Notes under the pieces: model-generated
The model's database searches: none
What the model was told of the DNA's origin: nothing
Seen by the model: the letters and a program-made list of their open reading frames with translations, nothing else
NCBI GenBank assembly: GCA_036257595.1
Contig: DATAFF010000157.1
Span: 1-50,130 of the forward strand
Direction: 5' to 3'
Origin: DATAFF01 sp036257595
Lineage (GTDB): Bacteria > Pseudomonadota > Alphaproteobacteria > Rhizobiales > Aestuariivirgaceae
DNA: 50,130 bases
Part shown: positions 40,034 through 48,063 of the stretch, one piece after another
Layout: the number at the start of each line of letters is the position of its first letter
Position numbering within the stretch: position 1 is the stretch's first letter
Translations under genes and position numbers: made by a program

Positions 40034-43000
40034 ATGAAATTCAGGCGGCTGCGGCTCACCGGGTTCAAGTCGTTCATCGAACCGGCCGAGATCGAGATCG
40101 AGGATGGCCTGACCGGCGTCGTCGGACCCAATGGCTGCGGCAAGTCCAACCTGCTAGAGGCCCTGCGCTGGGTGATGGGCGAGAGCTCGCACAAGAGCAT
40201 GCGCGCCTCGGGAATGGACGACGTCATCTTCTCCGGTACCGCCACGCGCCCGGCGCGCAATGTCGCCGAGGTCACGATCACCGTCGACAATGCCGAGCGC
40301 CTGGCGCCGGCCGGCTTCAACGACTGCGACGTGATCGAGGTGTCGCGCCGCATCGACCGCGAGCGCGGCTCGACCTATCGCATCAACGGCCGCGAAGTCC
40401 GCGCCCGCGACGTCCAGCTGCTGTTCGCCGACGCCTCGACCGGCGCCCGCTCGCCGGCGCTCGTCCGCCAGGGCCAGATCGGCGAGATCATCAATTCCAA
40501 GCCCCAGGCGCGCCGCCGCATTCTGGAGGAGGCAGCCGGCATCACCGGGCTCCACACCCGCCGCCATGATGCCGAGCTGAAGCTCAAGGCCGCCGAGGAC
40601 AATCTCACCAGGCTCGACGATGTCGTCGGCCAGCTGACCCAGCAGCTCAACGGCCTGAAGCGCCAGGCCCGCCAGGCCGTGAGGTACAAGGAGCTGTCGG
40701 CAGCGATCCGCCGCCTCGAGGCGATGCAGCTCTATGCCGGCTGGACCGAGGCCTCCGCCGTCGTCGAGCGTGAATCGCAGGCTCTCGAAGGCGTGGTGCG
40801 GCAGCTCGCCGAGGCGACCCGCGCCCTGTCCGAGACCACCCGGCGGCATGACGACGCCGCGGTCGCGTTGAAGGCCCTGCGCGAAGCCGAGGCGGTCCGC
40901 GCCGCGGCGCTCCGTCGCCTCGAGGCCGAGGGGGCGAGCCTGGAGCGCGAGGAAGGGGACGCCAAGCGGCGCGAGCAGGAGCTGGCCCGGCGGCTTGCCG
41001 AGGCGGCCGACGATATGACACGCGCCGGCGAGCTGGGCAACGATGCCGCGCAGAGCCTCGACCGGCTCGATCGCGAGGGCCGCGAGCTGGCCGAGGCGGT
41101 GGCGCTCGACGCCGAGCATCGGGCGGCCGCCACGGCGCGGCTGCAGGCCTCGCATGACGAGCTCAGTGCCGCCGAGGCTGCCGCCGACCAGGCCGCCAGC
41201 GCCTTGGCTGCCCACCGCGCCCGGAAGGATGCGCTGGCCCGCCGCAATCAGGAGCTGGCCGACCGGATCAAGCGGCTCGCCGCCGAGATCGCCGCGATCG
41301 ATCAGCGTCGCGAGGCGTTCCAGCGCGGCGCGGCATCGACCGACGACGGCGCCCGCCTTGCCGCCGCCCTCGAGACCGCCGCTGCCCGCGTCGGCGAGGC
41401 CGAGCGGCTGACACTGGCCGCCGAGGCCGAGGCGCGGCGCAGGCGGGCCGACGAGGCTGCCGCCCGCTCGGCCTGGGAGGCGGCCGAGCGCCATGCCGAC
41501 CGGCTCGCCACCGAGAGCGCGACTTTGGCCAAGCTTCTCAACATCGCCGATGGCGACGCCATGCCGCCGCTCATCGACAGCATGACCGTCGCGCCGGGCT
41601 TCGAGGCGGCGGTGGCGGCAGCCCTCGGCGACGACATCGAGGCGCCGGCCGATGAATCCGCGCCGGCCCATTGGCGGGCGCTCGCCCCCATTCCGGCACC
41701 GCCGCTGCCCGATGCCAGCGCGCCCTTGTCCGAACATGTGCGGGCCCCGGCGGCACTGGCCCGCCGGCTGTCGCATACCGGCCTGGTGCCCCGTCATCTC
41801 GGACCGGCCGTCCAGCACGGGCTCAGGCCGGGCCAGCGGCTGGTGTCGCGCGAGGGCGATCTGTGGCGCTGGGATGGTTTTACGGCCGCCGCCGACGCGC
41901 CGACCGCAGCGGCCCGCCGGCTTGGCGAGCGCAACCGCCTCGGCGCCCTGAACGATGCCGCCGAGTCTGCCCGCGCTGACGCCGATCGATGCCGCCTGGC
42001 GCGCGATGCCGCCGAGGCCGCCGCCGAGCTGGCTATGCGCGACGAGCGCCTTGACCGCGATGCCTGGCGCGATGCCGCCCGGGCCCTCGAGGATGCCCGC
42101 CGCGCCATGGCGCAGCATGAGCGCGAGGCCGCCGAGCGCCTGTCCGAGTCGAGCGCCCTCGACGAGGCGAGCCGCCGCGTCCGGCTCGAGATCGAGGAGT
42201 CCGAGGCCGCTTTTCTCGATGTCCTCGCCGAAATGGCCGCCCTACCCGATATCGATGCCTTGGCGGCGGCCCATGACAAGGACCGCGATGGCCTGAAGGG
42301 GCAGCGCAGCACCCATGCCTTGGCCCGCGCCCATGCCGAGGGAATCGAGAACGAGGCTCGCCGCCGCGAGCATCGGCTGAACGCCATCGCCGCCGAGCGG
42401 GTGCAGTGGGAGGAGCGCGCCGGCCGCGCCGCCCGCCAGAGCGAAGCGCTGGAGGCCAGGAGCGCCGAGCTCCGCGGCGATCTCGCTGCCCTCGCCGAGC
42501 TGCCGCGCCAGATCGCCGAGCGCCGGCGCGGTCTGTTCGCCCTCACCGCCACCGCCGAGCAGGAGCTGGCAGACGCCCGCGATGCGCTGACCGAAGGCGA
42601 GACCGGCCTGCGCGCCCTCGATCAGGACATGCGTGCCGTCCAGGAGCAGCTCGCCGCTGCCCGCGAGGAGCAGGCGCGCCGCGGCGCTCGACTCGAAGCC
42701 GCCCAGGAGAAGCGCCAGTCGCTGGCGCTCCGCATCGAGGATGGCCCAGGTGTCGCGCCGGCCGATCTGCCGCGCGTCCTCGAGTTCGATCCGGGCGAAT
42801 CGCCTGGCTCCGCCGATCTCGAGGCGCGGCTCGCGGCCTTCAAGGACCAGCGTGAAAGGCTGGGCGGCGTCAATCTGCGGGCCGAGCAGGAAGCCGAGGA
42901 GGTCGAACGCCAGCTCGACGGGATCGTGCGCGAGCGCGACGATGTGCTGCAGGCGGTCCAGCGGCTCCGGCAAGGCATCGCCAATCTCAACCGCGAGGGC

Positions 43001-43486
43001 CGCGAGCGGCTGCTCGGCGCCTTCGGCACGGTGAACAGCCATTTCGGATCCCTGTTCACCACCCTGTTCGGCGGCGGCCGCGCCGAGCTTCAGCTGATCG
43101 AATCCGACGACCCGCTGCAGGCCGGCCTCGAGATCCTCGCCCATCCGCCAGGCAAGCGGCCGCAGGTGCTCTCGCTGCTCTCGGGCGGCGAGCAGGCGCT
43201 GACGGCGCTCGCGCTGATCTTTGCCGTGTTTCTCACCCATCCCTCGCCGATCTGCGTCCTCGACGAGGTCGATGCCCCGCTCGACGACCACAATATCGAG
43301 CGCTTCTGCAAGCTCCTCAACAGCATGCTGGAGCGCTCCGAGACCCGCTTCCTCATCATTACCCATCACCCCATCACCATGGCCCGCATGCACCGGCTGT
43401 TCGGCGTCACCATGATGGAGCGCGGCGTGAGCCAGCTGGTCTCGGTCGATCTCCAGACCGCCGAGGGGCTGCGGGAGGCGGGGTGA
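40034..43486 (+). CDS. smc: Chromosome segregation protein SMC
   Basis: A 1150-residue SMC protein. The Walker A motif GPNGCGKSNL (31-40) opens the ATPase head, followed by a long coiled coil to about residue 510. A hinge region (about 510-650) is rich in Ala/Pro, and a second coil runs to about 960. The C-terminal head has the signature LSGGEQALTAL near 1046 and Walker B CVLDEVDAPLDD near 1074. It condenses and segregates chromosomes. The hinge looks divergent compared with Bacillus SMC, as is usual in alphaproteobacteria. ATG at 40034 after GGGGCGGGGC. Confidence 0.97.
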   Translation: MKFRRLRLTGFKSFIEPAEIEIEDGLTGVVGPNGCGKSNLLEALRWVMGESSHKSMRASGMDDVIFSGTATRPARNVAEVTITVDNAERLAPAGFNDCDVIEVSRRIDRERGSTYRINGREVRARDVQLLFADASTGARSPALVRQGQIGEIINSKPQARRRILEEAAGITGLHTRRHDAELKLKAAEDNLTRLDDVVGQLTQQLNGLKRQARQAVRYKELSAAIRRLEAMQLYAGWTEASAVVERESQALEGVVRQLAEATRALSETTRRHDDAAVALKALREAEAVRAAALRRLEAEGASLEREEGDAKRREQELARRLAEAADDMTRAGELGNDAAQSLDRLDREGRELAEAVALDAEHRAAATARLQASHDELSAAEAAADQAASALAAHRARKDALARRNQELADRIKRLAAEIAAIDQRREAFQRGAASTDDGARLAAALETAAARVGEAERLTLAAEAEARRRRADEAAARSAWEAAERHADRLATESATLAKLLNIADGDAMPPLIDSMTVAPGFEAAVAAALGDDIEAPADESAPAHWRALAPIPAPPLPDASAPLSEHVRAPAALARRLSHTGLVPRHLGPAVQHGLRPGQRLVSREGDLWRWDGFTAAADAPTAAARRLGERNRLGALNDAAESARADADRCRLARDAAEAAAELAMRDERLDRDAWRDAARALEDARRAMAQHEREAAERLSESSALDEASRRVRLEIEESEAAFLDVLAEMAALPDIDALAAAHDKDRDGLKGQRSTHALARAHAEGIENEARRREHRLNAIAAERVQWEERAGRAARQSEALEARSAELRGDLAALAELPRQIAERRRGLFALTATAEQELADARDALTEGETGLRALDQDMRAVQEQLAAAREEQARRGARLEAAQEKRQSLALRIEDGPGVAPADLPRVLEFDPGESPGSADLEARLAAFKDQRERLGGVNLRAEQEAEEVERQLDGIVRERDDVLQAVQRLRQGIANLNREGRERLLGAFGTVNSHFGSLFTTLFGGGRAELQLIESDDPLQAGLEILAHPPGKRPQVLSLLSGGEQALTALALIFAVFLTHPSPICVLDEVDAPLDDHNIERFCKLLNSMLERSETRFLIITHHPITMARMHRLFGVTMMERGVSQLVSVDLQTAEGLREAG

Positions 43487-43588
43487 AGTAGCGAATAGCG
43501 AATAGCGAGTAGCGAGTAGTTGGACCGTGCTTGACCATGCCCGATTGCCTCTTTCTATTCGCTATTCGCTATTCGCTATTCGCTACTT
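43486..43588. repeat. Heptanucleotide repeat cluster 4 (34-bp inverted repeat)
   Basis: Left arm 43486-43519 is a run of GCGAATA and GCGAGTA units, starting at the last base of the smc stop. Right arm 43555-43588 is the complement (CTATTCG units). Over 34 bases the arms pair with two positions where G faces T, i.e. G-U in RNA. The loop is 35 bases. It fits a very stable 3' hairpin for smc; the family differs from the TAGGC-type clusters by using GCGAATA. Confidence 0.93.
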
Positions 43589-43594
43589 CCCCGA

Positions 43595-43623
43595 TTGACA
43601 CAAACGCTGGCGCCCCCCTATGG
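43595..43623 (+). promoter_or_regulatory. Promoter of the F0 ATP synthase operon
   Basis: TTGACA (43595-43600) and CTATGG (43618-43623) with a 17-base spacer match the alphaproteobacterial housekeeping consensus. The start of transcription would be near 43630, about 85 bases before atpI. It begins 6 bases after the repeat hairpin. Confidence 0.7.
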
Positions 43624-43714
43624 TGCGCCCGGCTCGAGGGGCGGCGGCAACGGCCCGCGAGCATTTGTTTGCTTGGACAGGCCGAGTGTCGCGGCCGAGG
43701 TTTGGGGACCAGCC

Positions 43715-44116
43715 ATGACGCCTCAAGACAGGTCGCGGCGGGGCGCCGCTGGCGGTTCGGACGCCGAGAGGCTCTCGAAGCGTCTCCACGATCTGTCCGA
43801 GCGAATCCGCACCGAGACCGCCGAGCACGCGCCTCCCAAGGGGCCGGGCGCCGGCGATCACGGCAGCCGTTACGGGGTGGCCATTCGTCTCGCCTCGGAA
43901 TTCGTCGCCGCCGTCCTGGTGGGTGCCGGTCTTGGCTGGTTGCTGGACCGGCTTGCCGGAACGTCACCTTTCGGGCTCATTATTCTCCTGCTTCTCGGCT
44001 TCGGCGCCGGGATCCTGAACATGGCGCGGGCTTCGCGGCGCATGGCGAACAGCGAGGCGGCTGCGGCGGCGAAGGCCAGCCCGCCGATCGACGATGACGA
44101 TGACGAGGACGAGTAG
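43715..44116 (+). CDS. atpI: ATP synthase protein I (AtpI/AtpZ-like)
   Basis: A 133-residue membrane protein assisting c-ring assembly or Mg2+ handling. It has a basic soluble N-terminus, two hydrophobic segments (VAIRLASEFVAAVLVGAGLG and GLIILLLLGFGAGI) separated by WLLDRL, and an acidic tail of DDDDDE. The start at 43715 follows GGGGACC; the open frame further upstream runs through the promoter. It heads the atpBEF'F operon. Confidence 0.9.
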   Translation: MTPQDRSRRGAAGGSDAERLSKRLHDLSERIRTETAEHAPPKGPGAGDHGSRYGVAIRLASEFVAAVLVGAGLGWLLDRLAGTSPFGLIILLLLGFGAGILNMARASRRMANSEAAAAAKASPPIDDDDDEDE

Positions 44117-44135
44117 GACGAGGACCGAATTCTAG

Positions 44136-44885
44136 ATGACCGATCCCCTTCATCAATTCGAGATCCATGTCATCGCGCCGCTGTTCAGCATCTTCGGCGT
44201 CCAGTTCAACTTCACCAATGCCGCGCTGTTCATGCTGGTGATCGTCGCCATCATCTGCGCCCTGCTCTATGCCGCCTTCGCCAATCCCGAGCTCGTGCCG
44301 TCGCGCCTGCAGTCGGTCGGCGAGGTCTGGTACGAGTTCGTCCACAACATGGTGCGCCAGGTCATGGGCGAGGACGGCATGAAGTTCTTCCCTTTGGTGT
44401 TCTCGATCTTCTCCTTCGTGCTCGTCGCCAACATGCTCGGCATGTTCCCCTATTTCTTCACCGTGACGAGCCATGTCATCATCACCGCCGCGCTAGCGGT
44501 GTTCGTCATCCTGCTCGTCATCACCGTCGGCATCATGCGCCACGGTCTCGGCTGGTTCCGGCTGTTCGCGCCGCATGGCGTGCCGATCGCCATCCTGCCC
44601 TTCATCTCGGCGATCGAGGTCATCTCCTTCCTGTCGCGGCCGGTCAGCCTGGGCCTGCGTCTGTTCGGCAACATGCTGGCCGGGCATATCGTCCTCAAGG
44701 TCTTCGCCGGCTTCGTGGTGTCGCTCTCGGCGCTCGGCATCACCGGCATTTTCGGCGCGATCTTTCCGCTTGGCATGGCCGTCGGCCTGACGGCGCTCGA
44801 GTTCCTCGTGGCGTTCCTGCAGGCCTTCGTCTTCGCCATTCTCACCTGCGTCTATCTCAACGACGCGCTGCACCCCGGTCATTGA
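44136..44885 (+). CDS. atpB: ATP synthase F0 subunit a
   Basis: The 249-residue stator channel subunit. Arg175 in VSLGLRLFGNMLAGHI is the essential Arg facing the c-ring. The sequence has about five or six helices and ends in VYLNDALHP. It is followed 29 bases later by atpE. Confidence 0.97.
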   Translation: MTDPLHQFEIHVIAPLFSIFGVQFNFTNAALFMLVIVAIICALLYAAFANPELVPSRLQSVGEVWYEFVHNMVRQVMGEDGMKFFPLVFSIFSFVLVANMLGMFPYFFTVTSHVIITAALAVFVILLVITVGIMRHGLGWFRLFAPHGVPIAILPFISAIEVISFLSRPVSLGLRLFGNMLAGHIVLKVFAGFVVSLSALGITGIFGAIFPLGMAVGLTALEFLVAFLQAFVFAILTCVYLNDALHPGH

Positions 44886-44914
44886 AAAATCCAAGCTCAT
44901 GAAGGAGATCTGAA

Positions 44915-45139
44915 ATGGAAGCAGATGCGGCGAAACTGATCGGCGCGGGCATTGCGTGCATTGGCATGGGCGGCGCCGGCGTCGGCGTCGGCATCATTTT
45001 CGGAAATTATCTGGTTGGCGCCCTGCGCAATCCCTCTGCCGCGCCGGCCCAGTTCACCAACGCCCTGATCGGCGCGGCACTGGCCGAGGGCTTGGGCATC
45101 TTCTCGCTGGTCATCGCCCTCCTTCTGCTGTTCACCTGA
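44915..45139 (+). CDS. atpE: ATP synthase F0 subunit c
   Basis: A 74-residue hairpin of two helices with a Gly-rich first helix and the loop RNPSAAPAQ. The proton-carrying carboxylate is Glu58 (GAALAEGLGIFSL). No sodium-binding signature is evident. AAGGAGATCTGAA gives a strong ribosome site, as expected for the most abundant subunit. Confidence 0.98.
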   Translation: MEADAAKLIGAGIACIGMGGAGVGVGIIFGNYLVGALRNPSAAPAQFTNALIGAALAEGLGIFSLVIALLLLFT

Positions 45140-45146
45140 GCGGGCG

Positions 45147-45740
45147 ATGGCCACCACCGAGACACCTGCAGCGACCCCAACCGCCCCCGCCGAGAGTCAT
45201 GGCGAGACCCATGGCTCCACCGCGGCCGAAGGCGGCCACGAAGGTGGCCTGCCGCAGCTCGACTCCTCGCACTACCCCTCGCAGCTCCTGTGGCTGGCGA
45301 TCAGTTTCGGCCTGCTCTATCTGCTGCTGTCGCGGGTGCTGCTGCCGAGGGTCGAGAGCGCGCTGGCGCGGCGGCGTCACCAGATCGAGGCCGACCTCGC
45401 CGGCGCCCGCCAGCTGCAGAAGCAGTCGGAGGACGTGGCGGCGGCCTATGAGGCAGCGCTCGCCGAGGCGCGCGGCAAGGCCTCCGGCATTGCCGGCGAC
45501 ATGCGCGCCAAGCTCACTGCCGAGGTCGATGCCGAGCGCAGCCGGGTCGATGAGGAGATCGTCGCCAAGATCGCTGCCGCCGAGAGCGAGATCGCCGACA
45601 CGCGGAAGAAGGCGATGGGCGAGGTCGAGGGCATCACCACCGCCGTCGTCGGCGACATCGTCAACCGCCTGATTGGCCGCACGCCGGGCCCGGCCGAGGT
45701 CAAGGCGGCAATCCTCGCCCAACGGGAGCAAGGCCGCTGA
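45147..45740 (+). CDS. ATP synthase F0 subunit b'
   Basis: The first of two b-type stator subunits. The 197 residues start with an Ala/Thr/His-rich, non-conserved leader (1-35), then a membrane helix (LLWLAISFGLLYLLLSRVLLP, about 47-66) and a long helical stalk. A split b/b' pair is typical of alphaproteobacteria and photosynthetic bacteria. It overlaps atpF by one base. Confidence 0.95.
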   Translation: MATTETPAATPTAPAESHGETHGSTAAEGGHEGGLPQLDSSHYPSQLLWLAISFGLLYLLLSRVLLPRVESALARRRHQIEADLAGARQLQKQSEDVAAAYEAALAEARGKASGIAGDMRAKLTAEVDAERSRVDEEIVAKIAAAESEIADTRKKAMGEVEGITTAVVGDIVNRLIGRTPGPAEVKAAILAQREQGR

Positions 45741-46219
45741 TGGACGCCACCTTCTGGGCGCTGATCGCCCTTCTCCTGTTCCTGTACATCGTGTTCCGCG
45801 CCAAGCTGCCAAGTGCGGTGACCGGCATGCTCGACCGCCGCGCCGAGCGCATCCGCAAGGATCTCGACGAGGCCCGGCGGCTGCGCGAGGAGGCGCAGGC
45901 GTTGCTCGCGGAATATGAGTCGAAGCGCCGCGACGCCGGCAAGGAGGCCGAGGAGATCATTCGCCGGGCCCGCGCCGATGCCGAGGCCTATGCGGCCGAC
46001 ACCCGCCAGAAGCTTGCCGACATGGTGGAGCGGCGCACCCGCATGGCCAATGACCGGATCGCCCAGGCCGAGGCCCAGGCCGTCAAGGACGTCCGCGCCG
46101 CTGCCACCGACCTCGCCGTCGCTGCCGCCGAGCGCATCATCGCCGCCGAGGCCAAGGGCGAGCAGGCCGCCAGGCTGATCGAGGACTCGATCGCCGGCCT
46201 GAAGAAGAGGCTCAATTGA
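45740..46219 (+). CDS. atpF: ATP synthase F0 subunit b
   Basis: The 159-residue b subunit: an N-terminal membrane helix (FWALIALLLFLYIVF, 5-19) and a helical stalk rich in Ala, Glu and Arg. It ends the F0 operon. The F1 genes (atpHAGDC) are not in the window, consistent with the usual rhizobial split. Confidence 0.96.
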   Translation: MDATFWALIALLLFLYIVFRAKLPSAVTGMLDRRAERIRKDLDEARRLREEAQALLAEYESKRRDAGKEAEEIIRRARADAEAYAADTRQKLADMVERRTRMANDRIAQAEAQAVKDVRAAATDLAVAAAERIIAAEAKGEQAARLIEDSIAGLKKRLN

Positions 46220-46253
46220 ACCCGACCGGCTGCTCGGTCGTTGAACCGGCCAA

Positions 46254-46655
46254 ATGAGCGACGTCAGATGCATTTGCGCCATCGGCCAGCGCGGCCAACT
46301 CGGCCTCAACGGCCGCCTGCCCTGGGAAGGCTCAACCGACCGGGCCTATGTCGAGGATGTTGAACGGTTTTTCGAGCTGACCCGCGGCCATGTCGTGATC
46401 GCCGGCCCGGCCACCATCAATTCGGTGCCTGACTGGGCCCGCGCCGATCGCACCTTCGTGGCCATCCGCTCGCGCGAGCCGCCGGAAACGGTGCTCGCCC
46501 GCTATCCCGGCCGGGTGTTGTTCGTCGGGGGCGGCCCCGCGGTGTGGGACGCCTATGCCCCCTTCATCCGCCATTGGGACATCACCCGCCTGCCCTATGA
46601 CGGCGATGCCGACCGGTGGTTCAACCCGGCCTGGGTGGTTGCCGGTAGGCGGTAG
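46254..46655 (+). CDS. Short dihydrofolate-reductase-like protein
   Basis: A 133-residue DHFR-fold protein, shorter than the usual 160. GQLGLNGRLPW matches the DHFR substrate motif and VLFVGGGPAVW the cofactor motif. Asp35 in VEDVERFF aligns with the catalytic acid. The usual GRKTWES is replaced by AGPATINS. It may reduce another pterin or be a divergent DHFR. The start is 34 bases after atpF. The TAG stop and the last two residues lie in heptamer repeat cluster 5. Confidence 0.75.
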   Translation: MSDVRCICAIGQRGQLGLNGRLPWEGSTDRAYVEDVERFFELTRGHVVIAGPATINSVPDWARADRTFVAIRSREPPETVLARYPGRVLFVGGGPAVWDAYAPFIRHWDITRLPYDGDADRWFNPAWVVAGRR

Positions 46656-46734
46656 GCGGTAGGCAATAGGCAATAAGGCAGTAGGCCGTGACCTGCGCTC
46701 CACGCCCTGCCTCCTGCCTAATGCCTACTGCCTG
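46643..46734. repeat. Heptanucleotide repeat cluster 5 (inverted, with core)
   Basis: Left units GGTAGGC, GGTAGGC, AATAGGC, then AATAAGGC and AGTAGGC. A core GTGACC-GCGCTC-A-GCCC follows, then TGCCTCC, TGCCTAA, TGCCTAC, TGCCT. AGGCAGTAGGC (46676-46686) pairs with GCCTACTGCCT (46723-46733). The core and right half match cluster 2. It begins inside the DHFR-like gene, whose TAG is at 46653-46655. Confidence 0.9.
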
Positions 46735-46829
46735 AATTGCCCTCTGTGCCAAACAGCACAGGGCCATCCATCATCAAATGTTATGATTTCAGCGCCGCAT
46801 CGACCTGTGGGCAGACAGGAGGGGGATCC

Positions 46830-48059
46830 ATGCCGCGCATCAGCTCGCATTTCCGGGCGCTGGGATTCGGCAAGACTTCCGCACCCAACAATGATCCTCC
46901 CTCGCCACGGGTCTGGAAGCGTCTCAAGGCCGACATCAAGCTCGGCGTGGCGCAGACCGCCGGAGTCGATCTTCGCAACGTTCGAAGAGAGGAGTCGCGC
47001 GACAAGGGAATAGAGTGGTCCGGATTGCGCGGCCTCGCCGGCGTGAAGCTCACGGGCAGCCATGGCGTCGAGGCCGTCCTCGGTCAGCTCCTCGAATATC
47101 GCCGGACAGGCCAACCGATTGCGGAATTGAGCGATCTCGAGCTGGTCCAGGTCTACAAGAACGTCAAGCGTAACGCTTCCTTGCTCACTGCCATCGCCGA
47201 AATCCATGGCAATCCGAGCGAGCTTCACGATTTTGCAACGGGCGTTGCGCGCGATCTCACGGCCGAGATGCACAAGCGCGGCATGCGCGCCAACGAGATC
47301 AAGCCCAAGTCCTTCGACATGACGCATCCCGACAACGCCGACATCGTCGCAACTCTCGATCAGCTCTTCCCGAAGAAGGTGGCGCTTCAGCAGGCATGGG
47401 ATCTGCCCATACAGATCGGCGACGATCCCCGTCACCTGCACGGAAAGCTCCGTTCACCAGCTAGCTTTCTCGATCTCGTCGAGGAGCATCGCTCGGTGTT
47501 CGCCTCGGGAAAATTTTGGTCTCACAACGCTGCGCAAGACAACTTCGAGGCTTTCGGCCTGGCATTGAGCATCGCCAATCTGCGAAGTCTTTCGGCCCAT
47601 AGCGACGCTGGAGACAAGATCATGCCCTGGCATCTGGAAGCATTGGCTCATTCCCTCAAGACCCGCGATGGAAAGTGGGACAAGACATTCGCCGAGAGGG
47701 TGATGACAGTGGACCTGAGCAAGACATCACCAGAACCACTTGTCGAACTGATCAGGACGGTTGCCGCGTACTATCTCGAGAAGCGAGACCAGGACCAGCC
47801 GGGTGAAGCCTTCAATTTTCAGGGCGAAACCGCTCTAATCAACCTGCACGGCGAAGCGAATCTCAAGAAGGTCACCGCCAACTTGAACGAAGCCTTTGCC
47901 AACAGCGATCCTGCGAAGGCGATTCAAGAGCTTGAAGCCGCTTTCTCCGACTTCGTCAATTCGAGCAACTTCTTGAAAGGCTTCTTCATCGAACCGCTGA
48001 AAGCCTTCGCCGACGAACCCGAGCCGGCGCCAGAGGCGCCTCTGATCTTCCACCCCTGA
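46830..48059 (+). CDS. Orphan helical protein, unknown function
   Basis: A 409-residue soluble protein with no signal peptide, membrane segment or recognised domain. It is predicted mainly helical, with a basic N-terminus (SHFRALGFGK, WKRLKADIK) and an acidic/Pro-rich C-terminal tail (FADEPEPAPEAP). An AGGAGGGGGATCC ribosome site supports the ATG at 46830 over the open frame from 46737. Base composition is lower in GC than the neighbours (about 57% in two sampled 60-base lines, against about 75% in a gcvP line), hinting at transfer. Located between repeat cluster 5 and gcvP. Confidence 0.75.
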   Translation: MPRISSHFRALGFGKTSAPNNDPPSPRVWKRLKADIKLGVAQTAGVDLRNVRREESRDKGIEWSGLRGLAGVKLTGSHGVEAVLGQLLEYRRTGQPIAELSDLELVQVYKNVKRNASLLTAIAEIHGNPSELHDFATGVARDLTAEMHKRGMRANEIKPKSFDMTHPDNADIVATLDQLFPKKVALQQAWDLPIQIGDDPRHLHGKLRSPASFLDLVEEHRSVFASGKFWSHNAAQDNFEAFGLALSIANLRSLSAHSDAGDKIMPWHLEALAHSLKTRDGKWDKTFAERVMTVDLSKTSPEPLVELIRTVAAYYLEKRDQDQPGEAFNFQGETALINLHGEANLKKVTANLNEAFANSDPAKAIQELEAAFSDFVNSSNFLKGFFIEPLKAFADEPEPAPEAPLIFHP

Positions 48060-48063
48060 GCCG

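Noticed and set aside
40154..42118. 654-codon minus-strand frame opposite smc
   Set aside because: Shadow of smc; Gly/Leu/Ala-rich sequence without motif.
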